Origin: Actinoplanes solisilvae
GTDB lineage: Bacteria; Actinomycetota; Actinomycetes; Mycobacteriales; Micromonosporaceae
Assembly: GCF_003999975.1 (NCBI RefSeq)
Contig: NZ_RJAC01000001.1
Span: forward strand, 124,001 to 188,000
Reading direction: 5' to 3'
Length of the DNA stretch: 64,000 bases
Of this stretch, positions 34,017-42,416 are shown piece after piece. Each line of letters starts with the position of its first letter. Positions within the stretch are counted from its first letter, which is position 1. The notes beneath the pieces are model-generated. The model made no database searches. It had not been told where the DNA came from and was given only the letters and a program-made list of their open reading frames with translations. Position numbers and translations under genes: made by a program.

Positions 34017-34478
34017 CTATTCGCGGGTGCGGCGGGTGTGGCCCCGGCCGGTGTGCCAGGATTCGATGACCAGGTGGTCGACGGGGATGCCCACATAGGT
34101 CAGTGTCACCTCGTGAATGTCGATCCGGAAGAGGCCGGAGTCGCCGTGGGGCCAGTCGGGTGGGGGCGCTATCTCTACGGCGATGCCGGACAGCTTCGCG
34201 TCGCCGGGGCCGGACTCGGGGTTGTCGGTGGGCGGCTCGAGAGTCGGGGCGTGCATGGCGATTCTCGGGTCGCGGCGGACGTCGCGCAGCTTCACCGAGC
34301 CGGCCATCATGCCGAAGGTCAACTCACCCTCCTGGAAGGCGGCCTCGTTCGCGCTGATGCGCGGGGAGCCGTCGCGCCGGAGGGTGGCGATCGTCTTGTT
34401 GGTGCCCGCCTCGAACAGCGCCTTCACCCGCTCGGCGAAGGCGGGTGCGTCCTTCTCGATCTCGTGCCAGCTGGCCAT
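34017..34478 (-). CDS. Pyridoxamine 5'-phosphate oxidase-like (flavin-binding) protein
   Basis: A 153-aa split-barrel protein: LFEAGTNKTIATLRRDGSPRI at the N-terminus, GELTFGMMAGSVKLRDVRRDP in the core and a C-terminal IDIHEVTLTYVG strand. It is shorter than true PdxH (~215 aa), so a flavin/F420 reductase-like or heme-binding role is more likely. The ATG at 34478 has TAAGGT 7 nt upstream on the coding strand (leaderless). Confidence 0.83.
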   Translation of the reverse strand: MASWHEIEKDAPAFAERVKALFEAGTNKTIATLRRDGSPRISANEAAFQEGELTFGMMAGSVKLRDVRRDPRIAMHAPTLEPPTDNPESGPGDAKLSGIAVEIAPPPDWPHGDSGLFRIDIHEVTLTYVGIPVDHLVIESWHTGRGHTRRTRE

Positions 34479-34485
34479 GTCGTCG

Positions 34486-34491
34486 ACCTTA
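34486..34491 (-). promoter_or_regulatory. -10 box for a leaderless start at 34478
   Basis: TAAGGT (read on the minus strand) ends exactly 7 nt before the ATG; no Shine-Dalgarno sequence is present. Confidence 0.5.
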
Positions 34492-34610
34492 GGGCGCGGG
34501 TACGACAGAAACCGGCGGTGCGAACACCCGCGATTCGCCTGCAGTAAAAGCGGACGAAAGCCGGACCGGTCGACGTAGCCGGCGGGTCGGAAAAGAGTTC
34601 AGATGAGGGC

Positions 34611-35108
34611 TCAGAAGAGGGTGTAGCGCGACGACGCGAGGGTGAAGCCGTGGCCGGTCTTCTCGTCCTTGCACGTCATGCCGTTGTTCTCGCTGTCGCA
34701 GCGGACGGTTCCCGAGCGCAGGGCCTCGCCGTACTCCAGGGTTGAATCCGCCGCGCCCAGCACGGTGTCGCCCGCGCAGACGACGGCCGCCTCGCCCCCG
34801 TTGATCGCGAGGCCGTTGCCCCAGTCGAGCTCGCAGTCGGCCGGCTTCGCGGGCGGCTCCCAGGTCTTGCGGCCGATGTCGCATCGCACGGCCGACTTGG
34901 TCAGTGCGCACGCGATGTTCTGCGACGGCGTACGGAACGTCGCCTCGTCGACCTTCCTCGCCGGCCCGGGCGCCGGGGCCGGACCGCCGAACCCGGACTT
35001 GGCCGAGGGCGATGCGGTGGACGGCGTCGGGGTGGGGGCGTCGGTCTGGGTGCAGGCGGTCAGCACGCCCAGCAGGGCCAGGGCCAGCAAGCCTCGGATC
35101 GGTGCCAT
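34611..35108 (-). CDS. Putative lipoprotein of unknown function
   Basis: A 165-aa protein with a lipoprotein signal: a hydrophobic stretch (GLLALALLGV) followed by the lipobox LTAC, Cys at ~19. A Pro/Thr/Ser-rich linker follows, then a ~110-residue extracellular domain with six Cys (e.g. NIACALTKSAVRCDIG, ADCELDWG, VVCAGDT, VRCDSENNGMTC) that may form disulfides. It is probably anchored to the outer face of the membrane. The ATG at 35108 gives the normal signal length; TAGAAT lies 10 nt upstream. Confidence 0.75.
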   Translation of the reverse strand: MAPIRGLLALALLGVLTACTQTDAPTPTPSTASPSAKSGFGGPAPAPGPARKVDEATFRTPSQNIACALTKSAVRCDIGRKTWEPPAKPADCELDWGNGLAINGGEAAVVCAGDTVLGAADSTLEYGEALRSGTVRCDSENNGMTCKDEKTGHGFTLASSRYTLF

Positions 35109-35162
35109 GGTGAGCGGCATTCTAGGAAGGTTCCGCAAGACGCGCGTGGCCGCTTGACGATC

Positions 35163-36116
35163 ATGCTCGAAGCGAAGACCGTCGACACGATGGGGACGCG
35201 GGAACTTCACGAACGACTGCCGCCGCAGCTGCGCCAGGCCGTGGACGACTTCGGTCACCACCTCGCCCGGGTCGACAACCGTTCGGCGCAGACCGTGCGG
35301 GCCTACCTCGGCGACGTCGTCTCGCTGCTCGACTTCGCCGCCGACGCCGGCATCACCGATCTCGCCGAGATCGACATCGTGCTGCTGCGGGGCTGGCTGG
35401 CCGCGCGGATGCGGCAGGGCGCTGCCCGCACGTCGCAGGCTCGACGGGCCGCGGCCGCCCGGGCCTTCACCGCGTGGGCGATGCGCACTGGTCGCACGGT
35501 GTCGGACCCGGGCGCGCAACTGTCCAGCCCGAAGGCGCATCGAACCCTGCCCACCGTGCTCCGCGCCGATCAGGCCGCCGGCTTGATCGAGGGCCACCAC
35601 CCGCAGGAGGAGATCGAGGGCAAGCGCGACCGGGCCGTCCTCGAACTCCTTTACGCCACCGGCGTGCGGGTCAGCGAGCTCTGCGGCCTCGACCGCGCCG
35701 ATCTCGACGAGTCCCGCCGCGTCGTCCGCGTCTTCGGCAAGGGGGCCAAGGAACGCGCGGTCCCCTACGGCCTTCCCGCTCAGCGGGCCCTCGACGACTG
35801 GCTGCGTCACGGTCGGCCGCAGCTCGCTAACGGAAGCAGCGGCGACGCCCTCTTCCTCGGCGTCAAGGGCGGCCGCCTGCAGCAGACCGTCGTACGCCGC
35901 GTCGTCGAGGCCGCCGCCCGCGCCGCCGGGCTGCCCCACACCAGCCCGCACGACCTGCGCCACTCGGCCGCCACCCACTTGCTCGACGGCGGCGCCGACC
36001 TGCGCGCGGTGCAGGACCTGCTCGGACACGCCTCGCTGTCGAGCACGCAGATCTACACCCACGTGTCCACCGAGCGCCTGCGGGCGGCCTTCAAACAAGC
36101 GCATCCACGCGCGTGA
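35163..36116 (+). CDS. xerC: Tyrosine recombinase XerC
   Basis: A 317-aa recombinase. The N-terminal SAM-like core-binding domain covers ~20-110. The catalytic domain has R169 (TGVRVSELCGL), K193 (FGKGAKERAVP), H263-X2-R266 (HDLRHSAATHLL), H289 (GHASLSS) and nucleophile Y298 (IYTHVS), so it is intact. It resolves chromosome dimers at dif with XerD. It follows the islet and dprA, in a region whose gene order matches the chromosomal XerC locus of actinobacteria, so it is not a phage integrase. ATG 35163 was chosen; a TTG three codons earlier is possible. Confidence 0.95.
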   Translation: MLEAKTVDTMGTRELHERLPPQLRQAVDDFGHHLARVDNRSAQTVRAYLGDVVSLLDFAADAGITDLAEIDIVLLRGWLAARMRQGAARTSQARRAAAARAFTAWAMRTGRTVSDPGAQLSSPKAHRTLPTVLRADQAAGLIEGHHPQEEIEGKRDRAVLELLYATGVRVSELCGLDRADLDESRRVVRVFGKGAKERAVPYGLPAQRALDDWLRHGRPQLANGSSGDALFLGVKGGRLQQTVVRRVVEAAARAAGLPHTSPHDLRHSAATHLLDGGADLRAVQDLLGHASLSSTQIYTHVSTERLRAAFKQAHPRA

Positions 36117-36133
36117 CCCCGTACGATCGGAAT

Positions 36134-37324
36134 GTGAGCGCCGAACAACCGCCCGCGGCCCTCCCCGGCGCCCGCCTCCTCTTCTCGCTCGATCCCGGCG
36201 TGTCCTATCTGAACCATGGATCGTTCGGTGCGGTGCCGATCGGGGTGCAGCGCGCCCAGCAGCGTCTGCGCGACGAGATCGAGTCGAACCCGCTGCGCTT
36301 CTTCGCCCAGGGGCTGAGCGACCGCATCATCCATACCCGACGTCACGTCGCCGCGTTCCTCGGTGCCGATCCCGAGGGCAGCGCCCTGGTGGCGAACACG
36401 ACGACGGCCGCCTCGCTGGTGCTGCAGTCGGTGAAGCTGGAACCGGCCGACGAGGTGCTGCTCAGCGATCACAGCTACGGCTCGGTGGCGCTCGCCGCCC
36501 GCCGCCGTTGCCGCCGGGCCGGTGCGACCGTGCGGACCGTCGCGCTGCCGATGCCCGCCACGGACGCCGAGCTGGTCAGCCGGGTGCGCGCGGCGCTGCG
36601 TCCGGGGCGCACCAAGCTGCTCGTCATCGACCAGATCGCCTCGGCGACCGCGATGACCTTCCCCGTACGAGAGATCGTCGCGGCCGCCCACGAGCACGAG
36701 ATCCCGGTTCTGGTCGACGCGGCGCACGTGCCCGGCATGCTGCCCGTCGACGTGGCCTCGATCCGGGCCGATTTCTGGGTCGGCAACCTGCACAAGTGGG
36801 CCTTCGCTCCGCGCGGCACGGCGCTGCTCTCGGTCGCTCCCGAGTGGCGCCGCAAGATCGAGCCGCTGGTGGTCTCGTGGGAGCAGGAGCAGGGCTATCC
36901 CCACTCGGTCGAATATCAGGGCACGCTCGACTACACGCCCTGGCTCGCCGCGCCGACCGGCATCTTCACGCTGCGCACCCTGGGCTGGGCCGACGTGCGC
37001 GCCCACAACGCCGCGCTCGCCGCCTATGGCCAGCGGGTGCTGGGTGACGCCCTGAACGTGCCGCGGGGCGAGCTGCCCCAGCCGGCCGACCCCGAGCTGG
37101 CGATGCGCGTCGTGCCGCTGCCGGCCGGCCTGGCCACGACGACGCCCGAAGCCCAGGCGCTGCGCCAGCTCATCGCCGACAAGCTCGCTGTGGAGACCGC
37201 CGTGAACGCCTGGGGCGGCCGCGGCCTGCTGCGCCTGAGCGCGCAGGTCTACAACCGCCCCGACGAATACGACCGCTTCGCCGAACGCCTGCCCGCCCTG
37301 CTGCACAGCTATCGACGGGGCTGA
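36134..37324 (+). CDS. Class V aminotransferase (isopenicillin-N-epimerase-like)
   Basis: A 396-aa PLP enzyme: YLNHGSFGAVPIGVQ at the N-terminus, ANTTTAASLVLQSV, VDAAHVPGMLPVDV (PLP-ring Asp) and FWVGNLHKWAFAPRGTA with the PLP Lys in HKW. The family includes isopenicillin N epimerases and cysteine desulfurase-like enzymes; there is no beta-lactam gene cluster here, so the substrate is open. TACGAT lies 6 nt before the GTG at 36134 (leaderless). It converges with the M23 gene with only 8 bp between them. Confidence 0.87.
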   Translation: MSAEQPPAALPGARLLFSLDPGVSYLNHGSFGAVPIGVQRAQQRLRDEIESNPLRFFAQGLSDRIIHTRRHVAAFLGADPEGSALVANTTTAASLVLQSVKLEPADEVLLSDHSYGSVALAARRRCRRAGATVRTVALPMPATDAELVSRVRAALRPGRTKLLVIDQIASATAMTFPVREIVAAAHEHEIPVLVDAAHVPGMLPVDVASIRADFWVGNLHKWAFAPRGTALLSVAPEWRRKIEPLVVSWEQEQGYPHSVEYQGTLDYTPWLAAPTGIFTLRTLGWADVRAHNAALAAYGQRVLGDALNVPRGELPQPADPELAMRVVPLPAGLATTTPEAQALRQLIADKLAVETAVNAWGGRGLLRLSAQVYNRPDEYDRFAERLPALLHSYRRG

Positions 37325-37332
37325 ACCAGCCC

Positions 37333-37767
37333 CTAGAGGGGCAGAAGCCGAGCCCGCCCCAGGCCGAGCAACGTGAGCGGATCGAGATAGGTCGAGCCCC
37401 GGCGCAGCCCCCAGTGCAGGCAGGCCGAGGCCGCGCAGCCCGGATGCCCCGGCTCGAGCAGCCCGAGCGGATCACCCCGGGCCACGACCGAACCCCGCGA
37501 GACCGAGGCGGTCACCGGCTCATAGGTGGTGCGCAGCCCGCCGGCATGGGCGACGCTGACCACCCCTCGCCCGGCGACCCGCCCCACGAAGACCACCACG
37601 CCCGGCCCCGCCGCGCGCACCACCGACGACGGTGGCGCCGCGAGGTCGACCCCTCGATGCCCCGCGAGCCACGGCTGAGGCGGTGGATCGAAGGGTCGCA
37701 CGACCGAGGGCGGCGTGACCGGCCACCCGAAGGCGGCGACAGCGAGGAGGATCAGCAGTCGAAGCAT
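37333..37767 (-). CDS. Secreted M23-family peptidase (LytM-like)
   Basis: A 144-aa protein: an N-terminal signal peptide (LRLLILLAVAAFGWPV) and an M23 domain with the zinc motif HRGVD (~residues 38-42) and a CLHWGLRRG segment, where the usual HxH has Cys in the first position; this variant is common in actinobacterial LytM proteins. It is close to minimal domain length, so it is either a small cell-wall endopeptidase or an inactive regulator. The ATG at 37767 starts the signal peptide. In actinobacteria this gene usually lies near rpsB/xerC. Confidence 0.82.
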   Translation of the reverse strand: MLRLLILLAVAAFGWPVTPPSVVRPFDPPPQPWLAGHRGVDLAAPPSSVVRAAGPGVVVFVGRVAGRGVVSVAHAGGLRTTYEPVTASVSRGSVVARGDPLGLLEPGHPGCAASACLHWGLRRGSTYLDPLTLLGLGRARLLPL

Positions 37768-37826
37768 GCCGACCAACCTGCCGCATCAGGACCCCCGAAA
37801 ACGGCCCTGTGGATAACCCCGGAGGG

Positions 37827-38150
37827 TCAGCTGCCGAAGCCGGGCTCGTCGGGCAGGGAGATGTCAGGCTTCTCCAGTTCCTCGACGTTGACGTCCTTGA
37901 AGGTCATCACCCGTACGTTCTTCACGAAGCGCGCCGGCCTGTACATGTCCCAGACCCAGGCGTCGTGCATCTCGACCTCGAAATACACCTCGCCGTCGGA
38001 GTTGCGCACGTGCAGGTCGACCTGGTTCGCCAGGTAGAACCGCCGTTCCGTCTCCACCACGTAGGAAAACTGGCGGACGATGTCGCGGTACTCCCGGTAG
38101 AGCTGCAGCTCCATCTCGGTCTCGTACTTCTCGAGATCCTCTGCGCTCAT
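37827..38150 (-). CDS. DUF2469 protein
   Basis: A 107-aa acidic protein with the conserved DUF2469 pattern (EDLEKYETEMELQLYREYRD, RFYLANQVDLH, VEMHDAWVWDMYRPARFV). It is almost universal in actinobacteria next to rnhB and lepB, but its function is unknown. The ATG overlaps the rnhB stop by 4 bp. Confidence 0.93.
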   Translation of the reverse strand: MSAEDLEKYETEMELQLYREYRDIVRQFSYVVETERRFYLANQVDLHVRNSDGEVYFEVEMHDAWVWDMYRPARFVKNVRVMTFKDVNVEELEKPDISLPDEPGFGS

Positions 38151-38998
38151 CGCTTTTCGCCCTCCATGGCCTCATCTTCCCCCACCGACGGCGACGGCTG
38201 AGGCTGGTCGCCCGACGCCACGCCGACGGTACTCTCAGCGGCCGCGACCAGCACCGCCGGATCGGCAACGGATGCATCAAACAGTACTGGCTGGGCCGCC
38301 CGCGACAAGTCGCGCGCCGCTGGTCGGCGCGCCCGTGGCGGCCGGTTCCCGCGCCCGGAGACGGCGGCGACGTTCACGTACGAGAACCTGTGCTCGGCGC
38401 AGGGCCCGTGCTCCTTCAACGCGGCGCTGTGCTCGTCGGTGATGTAGCCCTTGTGCACGGCGAATCCGTAGTCGGGGAACTGCCCGTCGAGCTCGACCAT
38501 GATGCGGTCTCGGGTGACCTTGGCGAGCACGCTGGCCGCGGCCACGCAGGCGGCGACCCGGTCGCCCTTCCAGACGGCGAGGCCGGGCACGCCGAGCCCG
38601 TCGACCGGGAAACCGTCGGTCAACACGTACTCAGGCGGGGTGGTCAGCGAGGCCAGCGCCCGGCGCATGGCCGCCAGGTTGCAGACGTGCAGGCCGCGCG
38701 CGTCGACCTCGGTCGCCGGGACGATCACGACCGACCAGGCCAGCGCGCGGGCCACGACCTGTTCGTAGACGCGCTCGCGGGCGGCCGGGGTCAGGAGCTT
38801 GGAATCGGCCAGCTCGTCGATCTCGCCGCGCTTGCCCTCGGGCAGCACCGCCGCGGCGGCCACGAGCGGCCCGGCGCAGGCGCCCCGACCGGCCTCGTCG
38901 GCGCCGGCCACCGTACGGAAGCCTCGGCGCTGCAGGGCACGCTCCATCGCGTAGAGACCGCCCTCGCGGTGAATGACTGTGCGGGGTGGGGCGAGCAT
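38147..38998 (-). CDS. rnhB: Ribonuclease HII
   Basis: A 283-aa enzyme removing ribonucleotides from DNA and RNA-DNA hybrids. The core has GADEAGRGACAGPLVAAAAVLP (active-site D-E), DSKLLTPAARE and KGDRVAACVAAASVLAKVTRD, then HKGY. The C-terminal ~65 residues after SYVNVAAV are an extension rich in Arg, Ala and Val with no known domain. The ATG at 38998 overlaps the Nudix stop by one base. The family is usually 200-230 aa. Confidence 0.94.
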   Translation of the reverse strand: MLAPPRTVIHREGGLYAMERALQRRGFRTVAGADEAGRGACAGPLVAAAAVLPEGKRGEIDELADSKLLTPAARERVYEQVVARALAWSVVIVPATEVDARGLHVCNLAAMRRALASLTTPPEYVLTDGFPVDGLGVPGLAVWKGDRVAACVAAASVLAKVTRDRIMVELDGQFPDYGFAVHKGYITDEHSAALKEHGPCAEHRFSYVNVAAVSGRGNRPPRARRPAARDLSRAAQPVLFDASVADPAVLVAAAESTVGVASGDQPQPSPSVGEDEAMEGEKR

Positions 38999-39444
38999 CA
39001 GGGCAGCCGCCGCAACAGGGCGGGGAGCTCGACCGGGTAGATCGCCTCGGAGCTGGCCTCGATCTCGTCGGCCGACCACCAGCGGTGATCGGTGATGGTC
39101 GCCTGTTCCTCGGCGTCCATGCCGGAGAAGTCGACCTGCCAGCCGGGCACGCGCAAGACGAAGAAATCTTGCGCCTGGCTGTAGTCGGTGTGGTCGAAGG
39201 TGAAGGACGTGACGTGGTTCCAGACCGGCTCGCCGAGCTCGGACGGCGAAACCCGCAGGCCGACCTCTTCGAAGAGCTCGCGGGCGGCGGCCTCGGCAGG
39301 CGTCTCGCCGGCGTCCAGCCCGCCGCCGGGGGTGAACCACCAGAACGTGTCGGGCCGGGCCGGATCGCCGCCGTAGAGCAGCAGGGCGCGCCCGGCCGGG
39401 TCGACCAGCAACACGCGCGCGGCACGGCGCTCGACAACGGTCAC
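38998..39444 (-). CDS. Nudix hydrolase
   Basis: A 148-aa protein with the Nudix box GGLDAGETPAEAAARELFEEVG (GX5EX7REUXEEXG; here split at GGLDAGE and RELFEEVG). It hydrolyses a nucleoside-diphosphate derivative; the substrate is not predictable. GTG 39444 is set by TAGGCT 7 nt upstream (leaderless). It is coupled to rnhB downstream. Confidence 0.9.
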   Translation of the reverse strand: MTVVERRAARVLLVDPAGRALLLYGGDPARPDTFWWFTPGGGLDAGETPAEAAARELFEEVGLRVSPSELGEPVWNHVTSFTFDHTDYSQAQDFFVLRVPGWQVDFSGMDAEEQATITDHRWWSADEIEASSEAIYPVELPALLRRLP

Positions 39445-39451
39445 GTGACCA

Positions 39452-39457
39452 AGCCTA
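39452..39457 (-). promoter_or_regulatory. -10 box for the leaderless Nudix-rnhB-DUF2469 operon
   Basis: TAGGCT (minus strand) is 7 nt before the GTG. Only 31 bp separate it from the lepB stop, so the operon has its own promoter. Confidence 0.5.
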
Positions 39458-39488
39458 TTGCGCTAATCGTTGATCTTTCGACCGGGTG

Positions 39489-40130
39489 TTACTTCGGGTC
39501 GGGAATCGAGTCGAAGCCGTCGGGCACGGTGAGCCAGGTGGCCCGGTTGACCGGCCAGAACACGGTGAACGCCCGGCCGACGACGGAGTCCTCGGGGATC
39601 GTCGCCTCCTGGATGTTCTCTTCGCTGTCCTGGTAGTGCTCGAGGGAGTCGCCCGAGGCGGAGCGGTGGTCGCCCATCACCCACAGCCGGTTCGGCGGCA
39701 CGACGATGTCGAACTTCGCGTCGGCCGGGTCGTCCTGCACACCGTCGGCGTTGCGGTAGATGTAGGGCTCGTTGAGCAGCACACCGTTGATCGACAGTTT
39801 CTTGACCGTCGGATCGTACGAGATGTGGTCGCCCGGGACGCCGATGATGCGCTTGATGAAGTCTTCGCCCTCGGCGCCGGACTGCCACTCGGTCGGCGCC
39901 TCGAAGACGATGATCTCGCCGCGCTTGGGGTCGCGGAAGTCGTAGACCAGCTTGTTGACGAGCACCCGGTCGAGCACGTTGAGCGTGTGCTCCATCGACG
40001 GGGACGGAATGTAGAAGGTCTGCAGCACGAAAGCTCGCACCAGCACGGCGACCAGGACCGCCACACCCAGGAGGATCGGAAGCTCGCGCCAGAATGAGCC
40101 GCGGCGCTTCTCGGTCTGCTCGTCAATCAC
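39489..40130 (-). CDS. lepB: Signal peptidase I (second of a tandem pair)
   Basis: A 213-aa type I signal peptidase. One N-terminal transmembrane helix (~20-40) precedes catalytic S45 (IPSPSMEHTL) and K93 (EDFIKRIIGVPGD). The later box MGDHRSASGDS is conserved. It removes signal peptides on the outer face of the membrane. The GTG start overlaps the upstream lepB stop by 4 bp (GTGA), showing coupled expression of two paralogues. Confidence 0.95.
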   Translation of the reverse strand: MIDEQTEKRRGSFWRELPILLGVAVLVAVLVRAFVLQTFYIPSPSMEHTLNVLDRVLVNKLVYDFRDPKRGEIIVFEAPTEWQSGAEGEDFIKRIIGVPGDHISYDPTVKKLSINGVLLNEPYIYRNADGVQDDPADAKFDIVVPPNRLWVMGDHRSASGDSLEHYQDSEENIQEATIPEDSVVGRAFTVFWPVNRATWLTVPDGFDSIPDPK

Positions 40131-41023
40131 GAGGGGAGCCTACGTCGCCGTGTCCCGAACTTCAGTCCGGAACGCGCGGATAACGCCGCACTTAGCAGAA
40201 AGGGGAGAGCTGCGGTTCCGGTCACCGGATCCTCCTTGCGCACGGGAATCAGGCTCTCGGCGGCGGCCGTCGGGTGTTCGGCGGCGTACGTCTTCCAGAC
40301 GTCGGGCACGGAGAGGCTGGTAAAACGGTTGCTCGGCCAGACGATGACGAATGCCCGTCCGATAACGTTACTGATCGGCACCGGGCCCTGACAACGCGCG
40401 TCCTGCGAGACCTCGCGATGGTCGCCCATGACGAACATCTCACCCTGCGGAACAACCACTTCCGTGAAGCGCCGGCTCGTGCACTGGTTCGGATTGGGTG
40501 GCTGGCTGAGGTCGGAGTTGAAACCCTCGGCGATGTACGGCTCGTCGATGCCCACGCCGTTGACGGTGATGCGCCCCTTGGCGTCGCAACAGGCGACCTT
40601 GTCGCCGGGCAGGCCGATCACCCGTTTGATGAAGTCGCGCTCCCCCGGCCGACTGACCCCGACGAGGTCACCGATCGTGCGCCCCAGCTTGGCCGCGAAC
40701 GAGTTGCTGACCGCCTCGGTCACCTCGGGCGTCCAGTTCTCGTCGCCCCGGAACACCACGACCTCGCCGCGCACCGGATCGCGCATGTCGTAGATGACCT
40801 TGTTGACCAGCACCCTGTCCTTGACGAGCAGCGTGTTCTCCATCGACCCACTGGGGATGTAGAACGCCTGCACCAGGAACGTGCGGATCAGCACGGCGAG
40901 ACAGAAGGCGACCACCAGCAGCAGCGGGAGCTCCTGCCAGAGCGGCATCTCCTTGCGCCGGACCAACCCACGTCGTCGCCGAGAGGCCGGGCCGTAGCCC
41001 TCCATCGGTTCCACTTCTCGCAT
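40127..41023 (-). CDS. lepB: Signal peptidase I (first of a tandem pair)
   Basis: A 298-aa signal peptidase with the same catalytic pair: S60 (IPSGSMENTLL) and K133 (RDFIKRVIGLPGD). It has a basic cytoplasmic N-terminus (ASRRRRGLVRRK), a span at ~31-53, two extra Cys (VACCDAKG) and a ~60-residue C-terminal tail ending in a basic stretch. It is longer and diverged from the neighbour, suggesting different substrate sets. ATG 41023 was chosen; an in-frame ATG at 41005 is possible. Confidence 0.94.
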   Translation of the reverse strand: MREVEPMEGYGPASRRRRGLVRRKEMPLWQELPLLLVVAFCLAVLIRTFLVQAFYIPSGSMENTLLVKDRVLVNKVIYDMRDPVRGEVVVFRGDENWTPEVTEAVSNSFAAKLGRTIGDLVGVSRPGERDFIKRVIGLPGDKVACCDAKGRITVNGVGIDEPYIAEGFNSDLSQPPNPNQCTSRRFTEVVVPQGEMFVMGDHREVSQDARCQGPVPISNVIGRAFVIVWPSNRFTSLSVPDVWKTYAAEHPTAAAESLIPVRKEDPVTGTAALPFLLSAALSARSGLKFGTRRRRLPS

Positions 41024-41058
41024 CTCCCGCCACCGCCCGGCCGAACCACCCCGGATAC

Positions 41059-41110
41059 AGCACTACCGCCCGAATATTTCCCCTCGCGGGGATTTACGGG
41101 CGGTAGTGCT
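41059..41110. terminator. Long inverted repeat between rplS and lepB
   Basis: Perfect 14-bp arms (AGCACTACCGCCCG at 41059-41072, complement at 41097-41110) enclose a second, imperfect hairpin with CCCC-TCGC-GGGG at its tip. It is 74 nt after the rplS stop and separates rplS from the lepB pair. There is no T tract. It is most likely a strong termination or mRNA-stabilising structure. Confidence 0.65.
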
Positions 41111-41183
41111 GAAAGGGTTCACCCTGATCCCCTCCAGCACACGGCAAAGGGTAGTGCCGGCATGCTGAGGGATCGATGAGAGA

Positions 41184-41540
41184 TCAGACGGTCTGCTTCT
41201 CGCGAAGCTCCTTGATCTTGGCCTTCTTGCCACGGAGCTCACGCAGGTAGTAGAGCTTGGCGCGGCGGACATCACCGCGGGTCACCACCTCGATGCGGTC
41301 GATCGCCGGGCTGTTGATCGGGTAGGTCCGCTCGACACCGACGCCGAAGCTGATCTTCCGAACCTTGAAGGTCTCGCGGAGACCGGCGCCCTGGCGGCCG
41401 ATCACAACGCCCTGGAAGATCTGGACGCGGGAGCGGTTACCTTCGACGACGCGGGCGTACACCTTGACGGTGTCACCGGCGCGGAAGTCGGGAATGTCGG
41501 TGCGCTGCGACTGGGCGTCGAGAGCGTCCAGCGTGTTCAT
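41184..41540 (-). CDS. rplS: 50S ribosomal protein L19
   Basis: A 118-aa L19, the family's length. It has [36 protein letters not shown] and [18 protein letters not shown], ending in a basic [20 protein letters not shown] tail. The ATG at 41540 follows GAGG by 8 nt. It is downstream of trmD, as in most bacteria. Confidence 0.98.
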   Translation of the reverse strand: MNTLDALDAQSQRTDIPDFRAGDTVKVYARVVEGNRSRVQIFQGVVIGRQGAGLRETFKVRKISFGVGVERTYPINSPAIDRIEVVTRGDVRRAKLYYLRELRGKKAKIKELREKQTV

Positions 41541-41561
41541 CGCTGCATCCTCGTTCTCAAG

Positions 41562-41647
41562 GCGCACCGGGTGTTCGGTGCGCGGGTGATTCTGATCCCC
41601 CGGCAACTCGAGGGATCCTCGACTTCGCCCGCGGCGCGGGTGAAGTC
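41562..41647 (-). other. Structured trmD-rplS interval with two hairpins
   Basis: GCGCACC/GGTGCGC (41562-41583) and GACTTC-g-CCCGC/GCGGG-t-GAAGTC (41621-41647) form two stem-loops in the 117-bp gap. The second lies just after the trmD stop and may be a partial terminator; the first is 22 nt upstream of rplS and may be an autoregulatory L19 leader. Confidence 0.45.
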
Positions 41648-41657
41648 GGCAACCTCC

Positions 41658-42416
41658 CTACTTTGCCACAGGGGGAGGCGTGATCTGAAATCCGCCCTCG
41701 TCGAGGGCCTTCCTGTCCGTTTTATTCAGATGCTCGGCCGGATAGGCGGCCATCATGTCGGGCCGGCGCGAGGCCGTACGCAACAGGCTCTGCTCCCGCC
41801 GCCAGCGGGCGATCCGCCCGTGATCGCCGGAGCGCAGCACGTCCGGGACGGGCCGGTCCCGCCACGACGCCGGTTTCGTGTAAACGGGCGCTTCCAGCAG
41901 CCCCGCCGCGTGCGATTCCTCGGTCAGCGAGTCGGCGTTGCCGAGCACCCCCGGCAGCAACCGCGTCACCGCCTCCATGATCACGATGACCGCGACCTCG
42001 CCCCCGAAGAGCACGTAGTCGCCGAGCGACACCTCGAGCACCGGCATGCGGGAGGCCGCGTCGTCGATCACCCGCTGATCGATGCCCTCGTAGCGACCGC
42101 ACGCGAAGATCAGATGGTCGAGCGAGGCCAGCGCCTGCGCGTCGGCCTGCGTGAACGGCTTGCCGACAGGCGACGGCACGATCAGCGTCCCCGGCCCGAC
42201 CGCGTCGAGTGCCTGCCCCCAGGGCTCGGGCCGCATGACCATGCCGGGCCCACCGCCGTACGGGGTGTCGTCGACCGTGCGATGCACGTCGCTGGTCCAG
42301 GTGCGAAGGTCGTGCACGGCCAGGTCGAGAACGCCGGTCCCCCGCGCCTTGCCGATCAGCGACAGGTCGAGCGGGGCGAAGTAGTCCGGGAAGATCGAGA
42401 TGATGTCGACGCGCAT
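41658..42416 (-). CDS. trmD: tRNA (guanine37-N1)-methyltransferase
   Basis: A 252-aa SPOUT-fold enzyme making m1G37 in tRNA. It has [22 protein letters not shown] at the N-terminus, [18 protein letters not shown], and the trefoil-knot SAM-binding segment [22 protein letters not shown] followed by [17 protein letters not shown]. It directly follows rimM with no gap. Confidence 0.97.
   Translation of the reverse strand: MRVDIISIFPDYFAPLDLSLIGKARGTGVLDLAVHDLRTWTSDVHRTVDDTPYGGGPGMVMRPEPWGQALDAVGPGTLIVPSPVGKPFTQADAQALASLDHLIFACGRYEGIDQRVIDDAASRMPVLEVSLGDYVLFGGEVAVIVIMEAVTRLLPGVLGNADSLTEESHAAGLLEAPVYTKPASWRDRPVPDVLRSGDHGRIARWRREQSLLRTASRRPDMMAAYPAEHLNKTDRKALDEGGFQITPPPVAK

Noticed and set aside
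35163..36116. Phage or element integrase of the islet
   Set aside because: The gene has chromosomal XerC features and lies in conserved core order, separated from the islet by two unrelated genes.
39489..41023. One broken lepB gene split by a frameshift
   Set aside because: Both frames have a full N-terminal helix and their own Ser-Lys dyad, so they are separate paralogues.
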